NCBI GenBank assembly: GCA_028748945.1
Contig: JAQTOL010000256.1
Location: 1 to 5,351 of the forward strand
DNA: 5,351 nt
Direction: 5' to 3'
Source: Paludibacter sp.
Lineage (GTDB): Bacteria > Bacteroidota > Bacteroidia > Bacteroidales > Paludibacteraceae
The notes below the pieces were generated by a model. It was not told where the DNA came from. It searched no databases and saw nothing but the letters and a program-made list of their open reading frames with translations. The translations under genes and the position numbers were made by a program. This document shows, one piece after another, positions 1 through 5,297 of the stretch (positions are counted from its first letter, which is position 1; each line of letters opens with the position of its first letter).

Positions 1-173
1 GTACCATACAAGCCCTTTAAAACGAATATACCTTGCCTTTCGCCAACTGATGAACTTATTCCACCAATACAGAATAATGTCCACGCCTGTGGAAGATGGG
101 AAATCCCCCTCCCTGTCCACTGCCTGATAAATTCCCAAAGGGCAACAAATGGTGCTAAAAACTTTTTCTCCAT
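1..173 (-). CDS. Possible 5' part of an unrecognised gene, cut by window edge
   Basis: An open frame starts at ATG 173-171 and runs off the left edge after 57 complete codons. The first residues read MEKKFLAPFVALWEFIRQW. It has no motif I recognise and no clear signal peptide. The start is supported by a TAACTTTG box about 24 bases upstream, which would give a short leader. A second minus-strand frame (TAT GGA GAA phase) is also open to the edge and has a plausible amino-acid mix (it ends IRFKGLVWY). I therefore cannot exclude that the true coding frame is the other one, or that a frameshift joins the two. No function is assigned. Confidence 0.35.
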   Translation of the reverse strand, partial: MEKKFLAPFVALWEFIRQWTGRGISHLPQAWTLFCIGGISSSVGERQGIFVLKGLYG

Positions 174-392
174 AATAATTAAACCGAATTTGGTTGCAAA
201 GTTACTTCAAAAGATGGAAATATTCAGCGCTGGCGAGAAATAATATTAATACAAAGAACCAACATTATCTAGGTTTATCCGGCTTTCTTCTGAAGTCATC
301 CTTTCTTTTGATAAAACGTATAGCATTTTATACAATAAGAAAAGCCTTAAACCCTAAGAAATGAGAGCTGCGGGGGATGAGCTGTTAACAAA
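174..392. other. Intergenic region without a convincing gene
   Basis: Apart from the -7 box at 197-204, this stretch holds only a weak AT-rich hairpin (GTATA 318-322 with TATAC 329-333) and a 26-codon minus-strand ORF (326-246) with no further support. It lies between the terminator of the DUF6232 gene and the start at 173. I see no RNA gene or larger repeat. Confidence 0.5.
197..204 (-). promoter_or_regulatory. Candidate -7 box TAACTTTG for the leftmost gene
   Basis: On the minus strand TAACTTTG matches the Bacteroidota -7 consensus TAnnTTTG exactly and is followed by GCAACC, a frequent context for such promoters. At the expected -33 distance (20 bases further upstream) there is CTG rather than TTG, so the match is partial. 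It points at the ATG at 173. Confidence 0.45.
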
Positions 393-426
393 AATGAAGG
401 GAATTCATTGCTGAATTCCCTTCATT
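393..426 (-). terminator. Intrinsic terminator of the DUF6232 gene
   Basis: A perfect 15-bp inverted repeat (393-407 with 412-426) encloses a 4-base loop. In the minus-strand reading it is followed by further T residues (positions 392-390). It begins 17 bases after the stop codon at 444-446. A long perfect stem, a tetraloop-sized loop and a T-run directly downstream of a stop codon fit rho-independent termination on the minus strand. Because the arms carry A on one side and T on the other, weak termination in the other direction is also possible. Confidence 0.85.
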
Positions 427-443
427 CAATATTATAGCAAAAA

Positions 444-806
444 TCAACCTCTGTGAATAATAGCGTCGTTAAGTGCTTCAACGATTTTATTGATTAGTTC
501 CTGATCCTTCGAAGTAAAAGCATCCGTTATACCCGATGCGCTTTCCAGTCTTACGAAATAATCGGTTTTTTGTAATACCCACCATACTACTGCTAATACG
601 ATTAAAAGAACAGCTACTACCCAACTAAAAGAAAAACAAATTAAACCGACAACACCCAAAACAATCGGACCTGTTCTTTTAGGAGAAATATAATGACTAC
701 TAACGGCAGTTATGCCGGATAATGCTTGCGTTTTGCCAAAAGTTACAAAACGGGCCGAAGTAACTTTTACTTCAGCATTTTCAAAAAAAACTTTTTCTTC
801 ACTCAT
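444..806 (-). CDS. DUF6232 family small membrane protein
   Basis: This encodes a 120-residue protein. Residues 1-45 form a charged N-terminal part containing VTSARFVTFGKTQALSGITA. A long hydrophobic stretch follows at about residues 46-79, enough for one long or two short membrane segments (IVLGVVGLICF, then WVVAVLLIVLAVVWWVL). The C-terminal part (80-120) reads YFVRLESASGITDAFTSKDQELINKIVEALNDAI. The pattern of a strand-rich start, a membrane hairpin, then a phrase like 'SASG...AFTSKD...I..IV.ALN.AI' is the one I associate with the DUF6232 family, whose function is unknown. The length is typical, and the start ATG at 806 follows an A-rich stretch. It appears to be a single-gene unit with its own terminator. 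The family call is from memory of the motif, not from a search. Confidence 0.8.
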   Translation of the reverse strand: MSEEKVFFENAEVKVTSARFVTFGKTQALSGITAVSSHYISPKRTGPIVLGVVGLICFSFSWVVAVLLIVLAVVWWVLQKTDYFVRLESASGITDAFTSKDQELINKIVEALNDAIIHRG

Positions 807-1131
807 AAGATTTTTATTTAGATTGTGTTAATAATACTCCAATTTCTATAAAATCATCTTCGCAAATAATCAAACATTATTTTTAATATTAGCAGCTACA
901 AATTTAGCAAATATATTCAAATACACGAATTATTCATCTTGTATTTTACGTTATTTAACCTATGCTGTGTGTATGAATGTAATTATATCTGTAATTTGTC
1001 CTTCGTACGACACAAAATACATAAACACTTATTTATTAATTTTGTATTTCAAAATGTATGAAAAGGCTATTCGGAAAGGTGTTTTCTGCTAAAATTGAAA
1101 ACAGGGATATGAGAAAGACTGGGATGAATCT
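807..1131. other. AT-rich intergenic region between DUF6232 and DCC genes
   Basis: This 325-base gap is very AT-rich. It holds two exact minus-strand TAnnTTTG matches (906-899 TAAATTTG and 915-908 TATATTTG) that could start the DUF6232 transcript, and a plus-strand TAATTTTG at 1037-1044 with no -33 partner. Positions 1081-1102 can form a 6-bp stem (GTTTTC/GAAAAC) with a 10-base loop after the DCC gene, but no T-run follows, so I do not call it a terminator. No further gene is supported. Confidence 0.5.
899..915 (-). promoter_or_regulatory. Candidate -7 boxes for the DUF6232 gene
   Basis: Two overlapping-context matches to TAnnTTTG lie 93-109 bases upstream of the start codon at 806. Neither has a TTG at the -33 distance. 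In such AT-rich DNA chance matches are likely, so this is a weak call. Confidence 0.25.
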
Positions 1132-1533
1132 TCAGGATATAAACCGGTCTTTGATTTCCCGGGTTGGGATTAAACAGGTGGAACTCCGGCCGAATATTTT
1201 AAACCTGTTTCGGGCAATAAACCGATAGATGGAATCACGTATTGCTTTAGGGATCAACCGAAAGATATTCGTTGTCTTCCAGATTCCTCCCAGGTCATTC
1301 AGGATTTCCAATACAGCCGTAGATTCATAAAAATACTGTTTATCCCTGATGTATATGACTGTATCCATTGCATCAACAGGCAGTCCGGCAACTATAAGTC
1401 TGTTGCGACCGGTTTCCGATTGCAGGGAGGCAAAGCGGAATTTCATCTTTTTATCCCTTCGGATCAAAAAGAGAACCCATCCGGTACACAGCTTACAAAT
1501 TCCATCAAATAAGATAAGAGGCGGTTGATTCAT
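1132..1533 (-). CDS. DCC family thiol-disulfide oxidoreductase-like protein (DUF393)
   Basis: This encodes a 133-residue protein from the preferred ATG at 1533. The start MNQPPLILFDGICKLCTGW carries the family signature: a hydrophobic strand followed by DGxCxLC (Asp10, Cys13, Cys16). The Cys-x-x-Cys pair is the presumed redox site in a thioredoxin-like fold. The region FRFASLQSETGRNRL and the later YESTAVLEILNDLGG are also typical of the family. The C-terminal third is basic, as often seen in this family (IPKAIRDSIYRFIARNRFKIFGR). An in-frame ATG at 1599 would add 22 residues, but it sits 2 bases from the T-run of the metK terminator and the extension has no family match, so I prefer 1533. 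The physiological substrate is unknown. It is probably its own unit, separated from metK by the terminator. Confidence 0.88.
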   Translation of the reverse strand: MNQPPLILFDGICKLCTGWVLFLIRRDKKMKFRFASLQSETGRNRLIVAGLPVDAMDTVIYIRDKQYFYESTAVLEILNDLGGIWKTTNIFRLIPKAIRDSIYRFIARNRFKIFGRSSTCLIPTREIKDRFIS

Positions 1534-1600
1534 GTTGGTTGTATGTCGTAATGAAACAGTCAACACATCCGCATTGTTGAAAAGCAGATCAACATTCACA

Positions 1601-1639
1601 AAAAAAAGCCCGGTTTACTCTGTAAACCGGACTTCTTTT
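1601..1639 (-). terminator. Intrinsic terminator downstream of metK (possibly bidirectional)
   Basis: CCGGTTTAC (1610-1618) pairs perfectly with GTAAACCGG (1622-1630) around a TCT loop. After one mismatch the stem continues through 1608/1632 into an A-run on one side and a T-rich stretch on the other. Read on the minus strand it is followed by seven T residues (1607-1601), a textbook rho-independent terminator. It ends the metK transcript about 110 bases after the stop codon and insulates the DCC gene. The plus-strand reading ends in TTCTTTT, so some activity in the other direction is possible. Confidence 0.9.
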
Positions 1640-1641
1640 AA

Positions 1642-1739
1642 TTTCAAGTTCTTACCTTCTACCTCTTGAATCTTGATTCTTGGCTCTTGATTCTTGATTC
1701 TTGGCTCTTGGTTCTTGGTTCTTGGTTCTTTGTTCTAAC
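1642..1739. repeat. Tandem heptamer tract (TTCTTGG-like), 14 units
   Basis: From 1642 to 1739 the plus strand can be cut into fourteen consecutive 7-base units without any indel. The core (1663-1725) consists of CTCTTGA, ATCTTGA, TTCTTGG, CTCTTGA, TTCTTGA, TTCTTGG, CTCTTGG, TTCTTGG and TTCTTGG; the flanking units are more diverged. The tract ends exactly at the metK stop codon and lies between that stop and the terminator, so it would be in the metK 3' untranslated region. Plus-strand ORFs through it (repeated DSWLL/GSW peptides) are by-products of the repeat. Confidence 0.85.
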
Positions 1740-3023
1740 TCAAATTCCAAACTCTGCTTTGATATCAGCAACTTTATCTGTTTTTTCCCAGGTAAAGAGT
1801 TCTACATTAAGAGTAATTTTCTTACCGTTACCATCGGAAAAAACTTTGGTTACCATCTTTGGTTCGCGTCCCATATGTCCGTAAGAAGCCGATTCGCGAT
1901 AAATAGGATTACGCAGTTTCAAACGATCCTCAATGGCTTTCGGACGCATATCGAACAGTTTTTCAATCTTTGTTGCAATTTCCGCATCATTCAGTTGAAC
2001 GTTGGCAGTGCCGTAAGTATTTACATACAAATTCATCGGTTTGGCAACACCAATGGCATAAGCCACCTGTACCAGCACTTCGTTGGCAAGTCCGGCTGCC
2101 ACGATATTTTTAGCAATGTGTCGGGCTGCATACGCTGCCGAACGGTCCACTTTCGAAGGATCTTTTCCCGAGAAAGCACCACCGCCATGAGCACCTTTTC
2201 CACCATAGGTATCCACAATGATTTTGCGACCTGTCAATCCGGTATCTCCGTGAGGTCCACCGATAACGAATTTTCCGGTTGGGTTCACATGTAACACGTA
2301 ATCGTCGGAAATAAGTTGTGCAAACTGAGGATCCAATGCTTTTACACGCGGAATCAAAATTGTCCGAACATCTTCTTTGATGATTGCCAGCATTTCGGCA
2401 TCATCTTTTGCCGTTGGTTTGGCATTGTGCGCCGGATGAACCATATCATCGTGCTGGGTAGAAACCACGATCGTATGAACCTTTACCGGTTGGTTGTTAT
2501 CATCATATTCAATGGTCACCTGCGATTTTGAATCCGGACGCAGGTAAGTCATCTCTTTTCCTTCCTTGCGGATGGCAGCCAGTTCTTCAACCAGTGCATG
2601 AGATAAATCCAATGCCACCGGCATCAGGTTTTTCGTTTCGTTACAGGCGTATCCAAACATCATTCCCTGGTCGCCGGCTCCCTGTTCCATCGGTTCGGCA
2701 CGTTCCACACCCTGATTAATGTCAGCCGATTGTTCGTGAATGGATGAAAACACACCACACGAGTCTCCGCTAAACATATACTCTCCTTTGGTATAACCAA
2801 TATCATTAATTACAGCACGGGCCACGGACTGCACATCAACATAAGCCGATGTTTTTACTTCGCCTGCCAATACAACCTGTCCGGTTGTTACCAATGTTTC
2901 ACAAGCTACTTTTGAATTGACATCCTGTGCCAGAAAATTATCCAGCAAGGCATCCGAAATCTGATCGGCTACTTTGTCGGGATGACCTTCCGACACCGAT
3001 TCTGAAGAAAATAAATATCCCAT
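1740..3023 (-). CDS. metK: S-adenosylmethionine synthetase (methionine adenosyltransferase)
   Basis: The 427-residue cytosolic enzyme makes S-adenosylmethionine from methionine and ATP, releasing phosphate and diphosphate (EC 2.5.1.6). Family motifs are clear. The N-terminal [19 protein letters not shown] contains GHPDK (residues 13-17). The hexapeptide GAGDQG is at 115-120, the adenosine/methionine region. The glycine-rich GGGAFSGKD at 280-288 is the phosphate-binding signature, followed by [15 protein letters not shown]. The length exceeds that of the E. coli enzyme (384) but fits the longer Bacteroidota form. The start [17 protein letters not shown] matches the usual N terminus. It has a long leader carrying a SAM-II-type aptamer, and a terminator follows about 110 bases after its stop. 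No lesion or missing motif is seen. The product is the ligand that the leader would sense, so feedback control is the natural reading. Confidence 0.98.
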   Translation of the reverse strand: MGYLFSSESVSEGHPDKVADQISDALLDNFLAQDVNSKVACETLVTTGQVVLAGEVKTSAYVDVQSVARAVINDIGYTKGEYMFSGDSCGVFSSIHEQSADINQGVERAEPMEQGAGDQGMMFGYACNETKNLMPVALDLSHALVEELAAIRKEGKEMTYLRPDSKSQVTIEYDDNNQPVKVHTIVVSTQHDDMVHPAHNAKPTAKDDAEMLAIIKEDVRTILIPRVKALDPQFAQLISDDYVLHVNPTGKFVIGGPHGDTGLTGRKIIVDTYGGKGAHGGGAFSGKDPSKVDRSAAYAARHIAKNIVAAGLANEVLVQVAYAIGVAKPMNLYVNTYGTANVQLNDAEIATKIEKLFDMRPKAIEDRLKLRNPIYRESASYGHMGREPKMVTKVFSDGNGKKITLNVELFTWEKTDKVADIKAEFGI

Positions 3024-3032
3024 ATTATTTTT

Positions 3033-3053
3033 GATTTACAATTTTACAGTTTA
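3033..3053. repeat. Short heptamer tract in the metK leader
   Basis: Three consecutive 7-base units, GATTTAC, AATTTTA and CAGTTTA, lie 10 bases upstream of the metK start codon. They are diverged, and this call rests on similarity to the ATTGTAA-like tract near pgi. It could be chance in AT-rich DNA. Confidence 0.35.
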
Positions 3054-3075
3054 CTCCCGAAAACTATCGGGATTA
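3052..3075 (-). other. Hairpin in the metK leader near the start codon
   Basis: CCCGA (3056-3060) pairs with TCGGG (3067-3071) around a 6-base loop. The stem extends through one mismatch to 3052/3075. In the metK mRNA it would form about 30-50 bases upstream of the start codon. No T-run follows on the minus strand, so it is not a terminator. It could be an mRNA-stability or translation element, or a small dispersed inverted repeat. Confidence 0.55.
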
Positions 3076-3109
3076 CAATTGCTCATAGAGTAATGAATAA
3101 GATGTACTG

Positions 3110-3117
3110 CAAAATTA
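3110..3117 (-). promoter_or_regulatory. Candidate second -7 box (TAATTTTG) for metK
   Basis: TAATTTTG on the minus strand matches TAnnTTTG exactly and is followed by CAGTAC. No TTG lies 19-21 bases upstream. If used, it would start transcription about 80 bases before the metK start and would bypass the upstream aptamer. Confidence 0.3.
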
Positions 3118-3139
3118 ATTTACAATTAAATGATTACGA

Positions 3140-3155
3140 TTACTCTGAGGAGTAA
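3140..3155 (-). other. Small inverted repeat in the metK leader
   Basis: TTACTC (3140-3145) and GAGTAA (3150-3155) form a 6-bp stem with a 4-base loop. The stop codon of the small leader ORF lies in this stem. No T-run follows on the minus strand, so termination is not supported. Confidence 0.4.
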
Positions 3156-3223
3156 ACATAAAAACGGGAAGAATGTTTGATGGACTTTATGAAGTGCAGA
3201 AAATGCGGGTTGCGATTTAGCAT
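3140..3223 (-). CDS. Possible 27-codon upstream ORF in the metK leader
   Basis: An ATG at 3223-3221 lies inside the conserved AUGCUAAA end of the aptamer and opens a 27-codon frame (begins MLNRNPHFLHFIKSIKHSSR), ending in TAA at 3142-3140. The A-rich stretch just upstream (3229-3223) is acceptable as a Bacteroidota translation-initiation context. The peptide matches nothing I know and contains only its initiating methionine, so it is not an obvious methionine-attenuation peptide. It may be chance, since the AUG arises from aptamer bases that are conserved for another reason. Confidence 0.2.
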   Translation of the reverse strand: MLNRNPHFLHFIKSIKHSSRFYVYSSE

Positions 3224-3261
3224 TTTTTTCTGTGGTTGCAAGCAGTCCAAATCTCTCCACA
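3211..3261 (-). promoter_or_regulatory. SAM-II (SAM-alpha) riboswitch aptamer upstream of metK
   Basis: On the minus strand the order and wording of the SAM-II pseudoknot can be read directly. The 5' strand of stem P1 is UGUGG (3261-3257). Loop 1 contains GAUUUG (3253-3248) and CUUGCAA (3242-3236). The 3' strand of P1 is CCACA (3235-3231), followed by an A-rich loop and the conserved UGCUAAA (3222-3216). GCA (3239-3237) can pair with UGC (3222-3220) to form the pseudoknot helix. Known SAM-II examples share GAUUU, UUGCA and GCUAAA in the same order and spacing. The aptamer starts a few bases after the predicted transcription start and precedes the gene that makes SAM. SAM-II is best known from Alphaproteobacteria and is also reported in Bacteroidota. 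The usual mode is translational repression when SAM binds. Identification is from memory of the consensus. Confidence 0.85.
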
Positions 3262-3273
3262 TTTATTACGCCA

Positions 3274-3305
3274 CAAAAGTACGAATACTATTTTGAATAA
3301 CAAAA
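3274..3305 (-). promoter_or_regulatory. sigma-ABfr-type promoter of the riboswitch-metK transcript
   Basis: On the minus strand TTTTG (3305-3301) is followed after exactly 19 bases by TACTTTTG (3281-3274). This fits both the -33 (TTG) and -7 (TAnnTTTG) elements of the main Bacteroidota promoter and their 19-21 base spacing. Transcription would start near 3267-3270, immediately before the aptamer. This is the best promoter in the window. Confidence 0.8.
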
Positions 3306-3360
3306 TACCAACGATAGAATAATATTTCCGCCTTTGTTTTCTTACGATCAATATTGATGC

Positions 3361-3396
3361 AAAAAGAGCAAATCAACCGAATGATTTGCCCTTTTT
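3361..3396 (-). terminator. Intrinsic terminator downstream of pgi
   Basis: GCAAATCA (3368-3375) pairs with TGATTTGC (3382-3389) around a 6-base loop. After one mismatch the stem continues with G-C and five A-T pairs. In the minus-strand reading the hairpin is followed by TTTTT (3365-3361). It lies about 95 bases after the pgi stop codon and separates pgi from the metK promoter. Confidence 0.87.
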
Positions 3397-3434
3397 CAAA
3401 TGATCATAAATAAGATTAATAAAATAAAGTCGTT

Positions 3435-3485
3435 ACCTGCAAATTATCAACTATCAATTGTAAATTGCAAATTCTTAAATTGTAA
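3435..3485. repeat. Heptamer tract (AATTGTA-like) after the pgi stop
   Basis: Consecutive 7-base units AATTATC, AACTATC, AATTGTA, AATTGCA and AATTCTT run from 3442 to 3476, with less regular copies on either side. The tract ends a few bases from the pgi stop codon (3491-3493) and lies between it and the terminator. This is the same arrangement as the tract behind metK, with a different word. Confidence 0.65.
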
Positions 3486-3490
3486 ATAAA

Positions 3491-4834
3491 TCAGATTCTG
3501 GCTTTAATAGCTTTTGTTTCGGCTTCAAATCCGGGTTTTTCAAGCAAAGCAAACATGTTTTTCTTGTATGCTTCCACGCCCGGTTGATCGAACGGATTTA
3601 CACCCAATACATATCCGCTGATACCACAGGCTTTTTCGAAGAAATAAAGTAACTGACCCAGATAATATTCGTTCAGACTAGGTAATTCCACTTTCAAATT
3701 TGGAACGCCACCGTCGATATGAGCAATCATGGTTCCCAGTTCGGCCATTTTATTTACTTCATCCACGCGTTTTCCCGCCAGGAAGTTCAGACCGTCTAAA
3801 TTACTTTCATCGTGTGGGAAAATTTTGGTATAATTGCTTGCCTTAACGGAAATAACCGTTTCGAAAATACTGCGTTCACCTTCCTGAATCCATTGACCCA
3901 TAGAATGTAAATCGGTTGTAAAATCAACCGCTGCCGGGAAAATACCTTTGTTTTCTTTTCCTTCACTTTCACCGTAAAGTTGTTTCCACCATTCACCGAT
4001 AAAATGCAGTTTAGGATGAAAATTTACCAGAATTTCGATGCCTTTTCCATTTTTGTACAATTCATTCCGAACCGCAGCGTATTGAGCAGCCGGATTTTCT
4101 TCAAAGGCTGTTTCCGGTCCGCAAACAGTTTCCATTTTAATGGCACCGGCAACCAGCTGACGAATATCAAGTCCGGCAACAGCTATGGGGAGTAAACCCA
4201 CCGGTGTAAGCACCGAGTAACGTCCACCGATATTATCTTCAATTATAAATGTTTTATATCCTTCCTGTGTGGCAAGGGTACGTAAGGCTCCACGCGATTT
4301 GTCGGTAATAGCCACAATCAGTTTTTTGGCAGCCGCCCTGCCTTGCTGTGCTTCCAGTTGGGTTTTCAATAAACGGAATGCCAATGCAGGTTCCGTGGTA
4401 GTTCCCGATTTGGAGATGCATATAATTCCGAACTTCTTATTCTTCAGCATTTCCTGCAATTCATACAAATAATCTTCGCCGATATTCTGTCCTGCGTAAA
4501 CAACCACAGGCGAATTACGTTCGGTTTGCAACCAGTCAAAACTGTTCGATAAGGCATCGATGACCGCTTTTGCCCCTAAATAGCTTCCGCCAATGCCAAT
4601 CACAACAACTACATCGCAATTGTCACGAAGAATTTTAGCTGTATTTTCAATGTCGGATAAATGAGCTTCATTAATAGATGAAGGCAAATGTAACCAACCC
4701 AGGAAATCACTTCCTTTGCCAGTTCCATTGTGTAAAGCCTTATTCGCTTCGTTTACCTGTGATTTGTAAGCAGCAACGTTTTGTTCCGATACAAAACCGA
4801 ATGCTTTGTCGATTGAAAGTTTAATATTTTCCAT
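3491..4834 (-). CDS. pgi: Glucose-6-phosphate isomerase
   Basis: The 447-residue cytosolic enzyme interconverts glucose 6-phosphate and fructose 6-phosphate (EC 5.3.1.9) in glycolysis and gluconeogenesis. It is the short bacterial form (about 440-450 residues, as in Geobacillus), not the 550-residue E. coli/eukaryotic form. Sugar-phosphate-binding (SIS) segments are visible: [16 protein letters not shown] (75-90) and SKSGTTTEP (141-149). The family signatures are [14 protein letters not shown] (203-216) and [15 protein letters not shown] (411-425). By analogy with the Geobacillus enzyme the catalytic residues would be Glu289 (in [10 protein letters not shown]), His310 (in DLHSMGQW) and Lys424. 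The start [15 protein letters not shown] fits the family and follows an A/T-rich stretch. It is transcribed alone, with a terminator behind it. No promoter consensus is visible in the 517 bases upstream, which are filled by the hairpin array and a heptamer repeat. Confidence 0.97.
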   Translation of the reverse strand: MENIKLSIDKAFGFVSEQNVAAYKSQVNEANKALHNGTGKGSDFLGWLHLPSSINEAHLSDIENTAKILRDNCDVVVVIGIGGSYLGAKAVIDALSNSFDWLQTERNSPVVVYAGQNIGEDYLYELQEMLKNKKFGIICISKSGTTTEPALAFRLLKTQLEAQQGRAAAKKLIVAITDKSRGALRTLATQEGYKTFIIEDNIGGRYSVLTPVGLLPIAVAGLDIRQLVAGAIKMETVCGPETAFEENPAAQYAAVRNELYKNGKGIEILVNFHPKLHFIGEWWKQLYGESEGKENKGIFPAAVDFTTDLHSMGQWIQEGERSIFETVISVKASNYTKIFPHDESNLDGLNFLAGKRVDEVNKMAELGTMIAHIDGGVPNLKVELPSLNEYYLGQLLYFFEKACGISGYVLGVNPFDQPGVEAYKKNMFALLEKPGFEAETKAIKARI

Positions 4835-4865
4835 TATATAAATTGTTTGAAATTATTTTCTTTAA

Positions 4866-5271
4866 TTTGCCTTCGGCGGTATTTGCTCGCTGCGCTCGCG
4901 ATTTTGCCTTCGGCGATATTATTTCATGATATTTGCTCGCTTCGCTCGCGATAGTTGCCTTCGGCGATATTAATTTCATGATATTTGCTCGCTTCGCTCG
5001 CGATAGTAGTTTGCTTCGCTCACGTTATTATTTTCATGTTATTTGCTCGCTTCGTTCGCGATAGTAGTTCGCTTCGCTCACGTTATTAATTTCATGATAT
5101 TAGTTCGCTTCGCTCACGATAGTAGTTCGCTTCGCTCACGATATTATTTCATGATATTTGCTCGCTTCGCTCGCGATATTTGCCTTCGGCGATATTAATT
5201 TCATGATATTTGCTCACTTCGTTCGCGATAGTAGTTCGCTTCGCTCGCGATATTAGCCTTCGGCGATATTA
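4866..5271. repeat. Composite array of 16 short hairpin modules upstream of pgi
   Basis: About 400 bases are built from three related modules, each ending in (G/A)CGATA or a close variant. Type A has the core GCTCGCTTCGCTCGC at 4885 (loop variant TGC), 4935, 4987, 5045, 5160 and 5212. Type B has GTTCGCTTCGCTCAC at 5009, 5067, 5103, 5125 and 5234, with small variants. The short type C has GCCTTCGGC at 4869, 4906, 4957, 5182 and 5256. Pairs of modules are separated by a linker around TTTCATGATA (TTCATG at 4923, 4975, 5033, 5091, 5148 and 5200, i.e. steps of 52, 58, 58, 57 and 52). Each module core can fold on itself around a 3-base loop. The steps are not multiples of three and frames are broken, so it is not coding. 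It is not a CRISPR array, because there are no unique spacers. It begins about 30 bases upstream of the pgi start codon. Function is unknown. Confidence 0.9.
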
Positions 5272-5297
5272 TAATTTTAAGGTTGAGTATTTTACTT

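Noticed and set aside
1..242. 80-codon plus-strand open frame from the left edge to TAA
   Set aside because: Composition (many Pro, Asn, Cys) looks like antisense of coding DNA, and the promoter-like box at 197-204 points the other way; no motif recognised.
246..326. 26-codon minus-strand ORF with AAAGGATGACT start context inside it
   Set aside because: Too short, no promoter, no homologue known, located behind the terminator of the DUF6232 gene.
1081..1102. GTTTTC/GAAAAC inverted repeat as terminator of the DCC gene
   Set aside because: Only six AT-rich pairs, a 10-base loop and no T-run in the minus-strand direction.
1058..1228. 56-codon plus-strand ORF (MKRLFGKVFSAKIENRD...) after a TAATTTTG box
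   Set aside because: More than half is antisense to the DCC gene, no -33 element accompanies the box, and the peptide is not recognisable.
1534..1599. 22-residue N-terminal extension of the DCC protein
   Set aside because: The extension starts 2 bases from the metK terminator T-run and lacks family similarity; MNQPPLILFDG is the normal family start.
1666..1884. Plus-strand ORF with repeated LDSWLL/GSWFF peptide
   Set aside because: It is a by-product of the heptamer tract read in one frame and then the antisense of the metK end; such peptides are typical spurious calls.
1701..2294. 197-residue plus-strand ORF
   Set aside because: It lies entirely within the heptamer tract and antisense to metK, which has complete family motifs; the predicted peptide has no recognisable domain.
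4821..4979. 52-codon minus-strand ORF through two array units, overlapping the pgi start by 14 bases
   Set aside because: The frame is open only because these two units lack stops. The 52/58-base period shifts frame from unit to unit, and neighbouring units carry TGA, so peptide conservation is not the constraint.
4866..5271. CRISPR-like appearance of the array upstream of pgi
   Set aside because: The segments between repeats are themselves repeated and there are no unique spacers; the period alternates between 52 and 57-58, and no cas gene is present.
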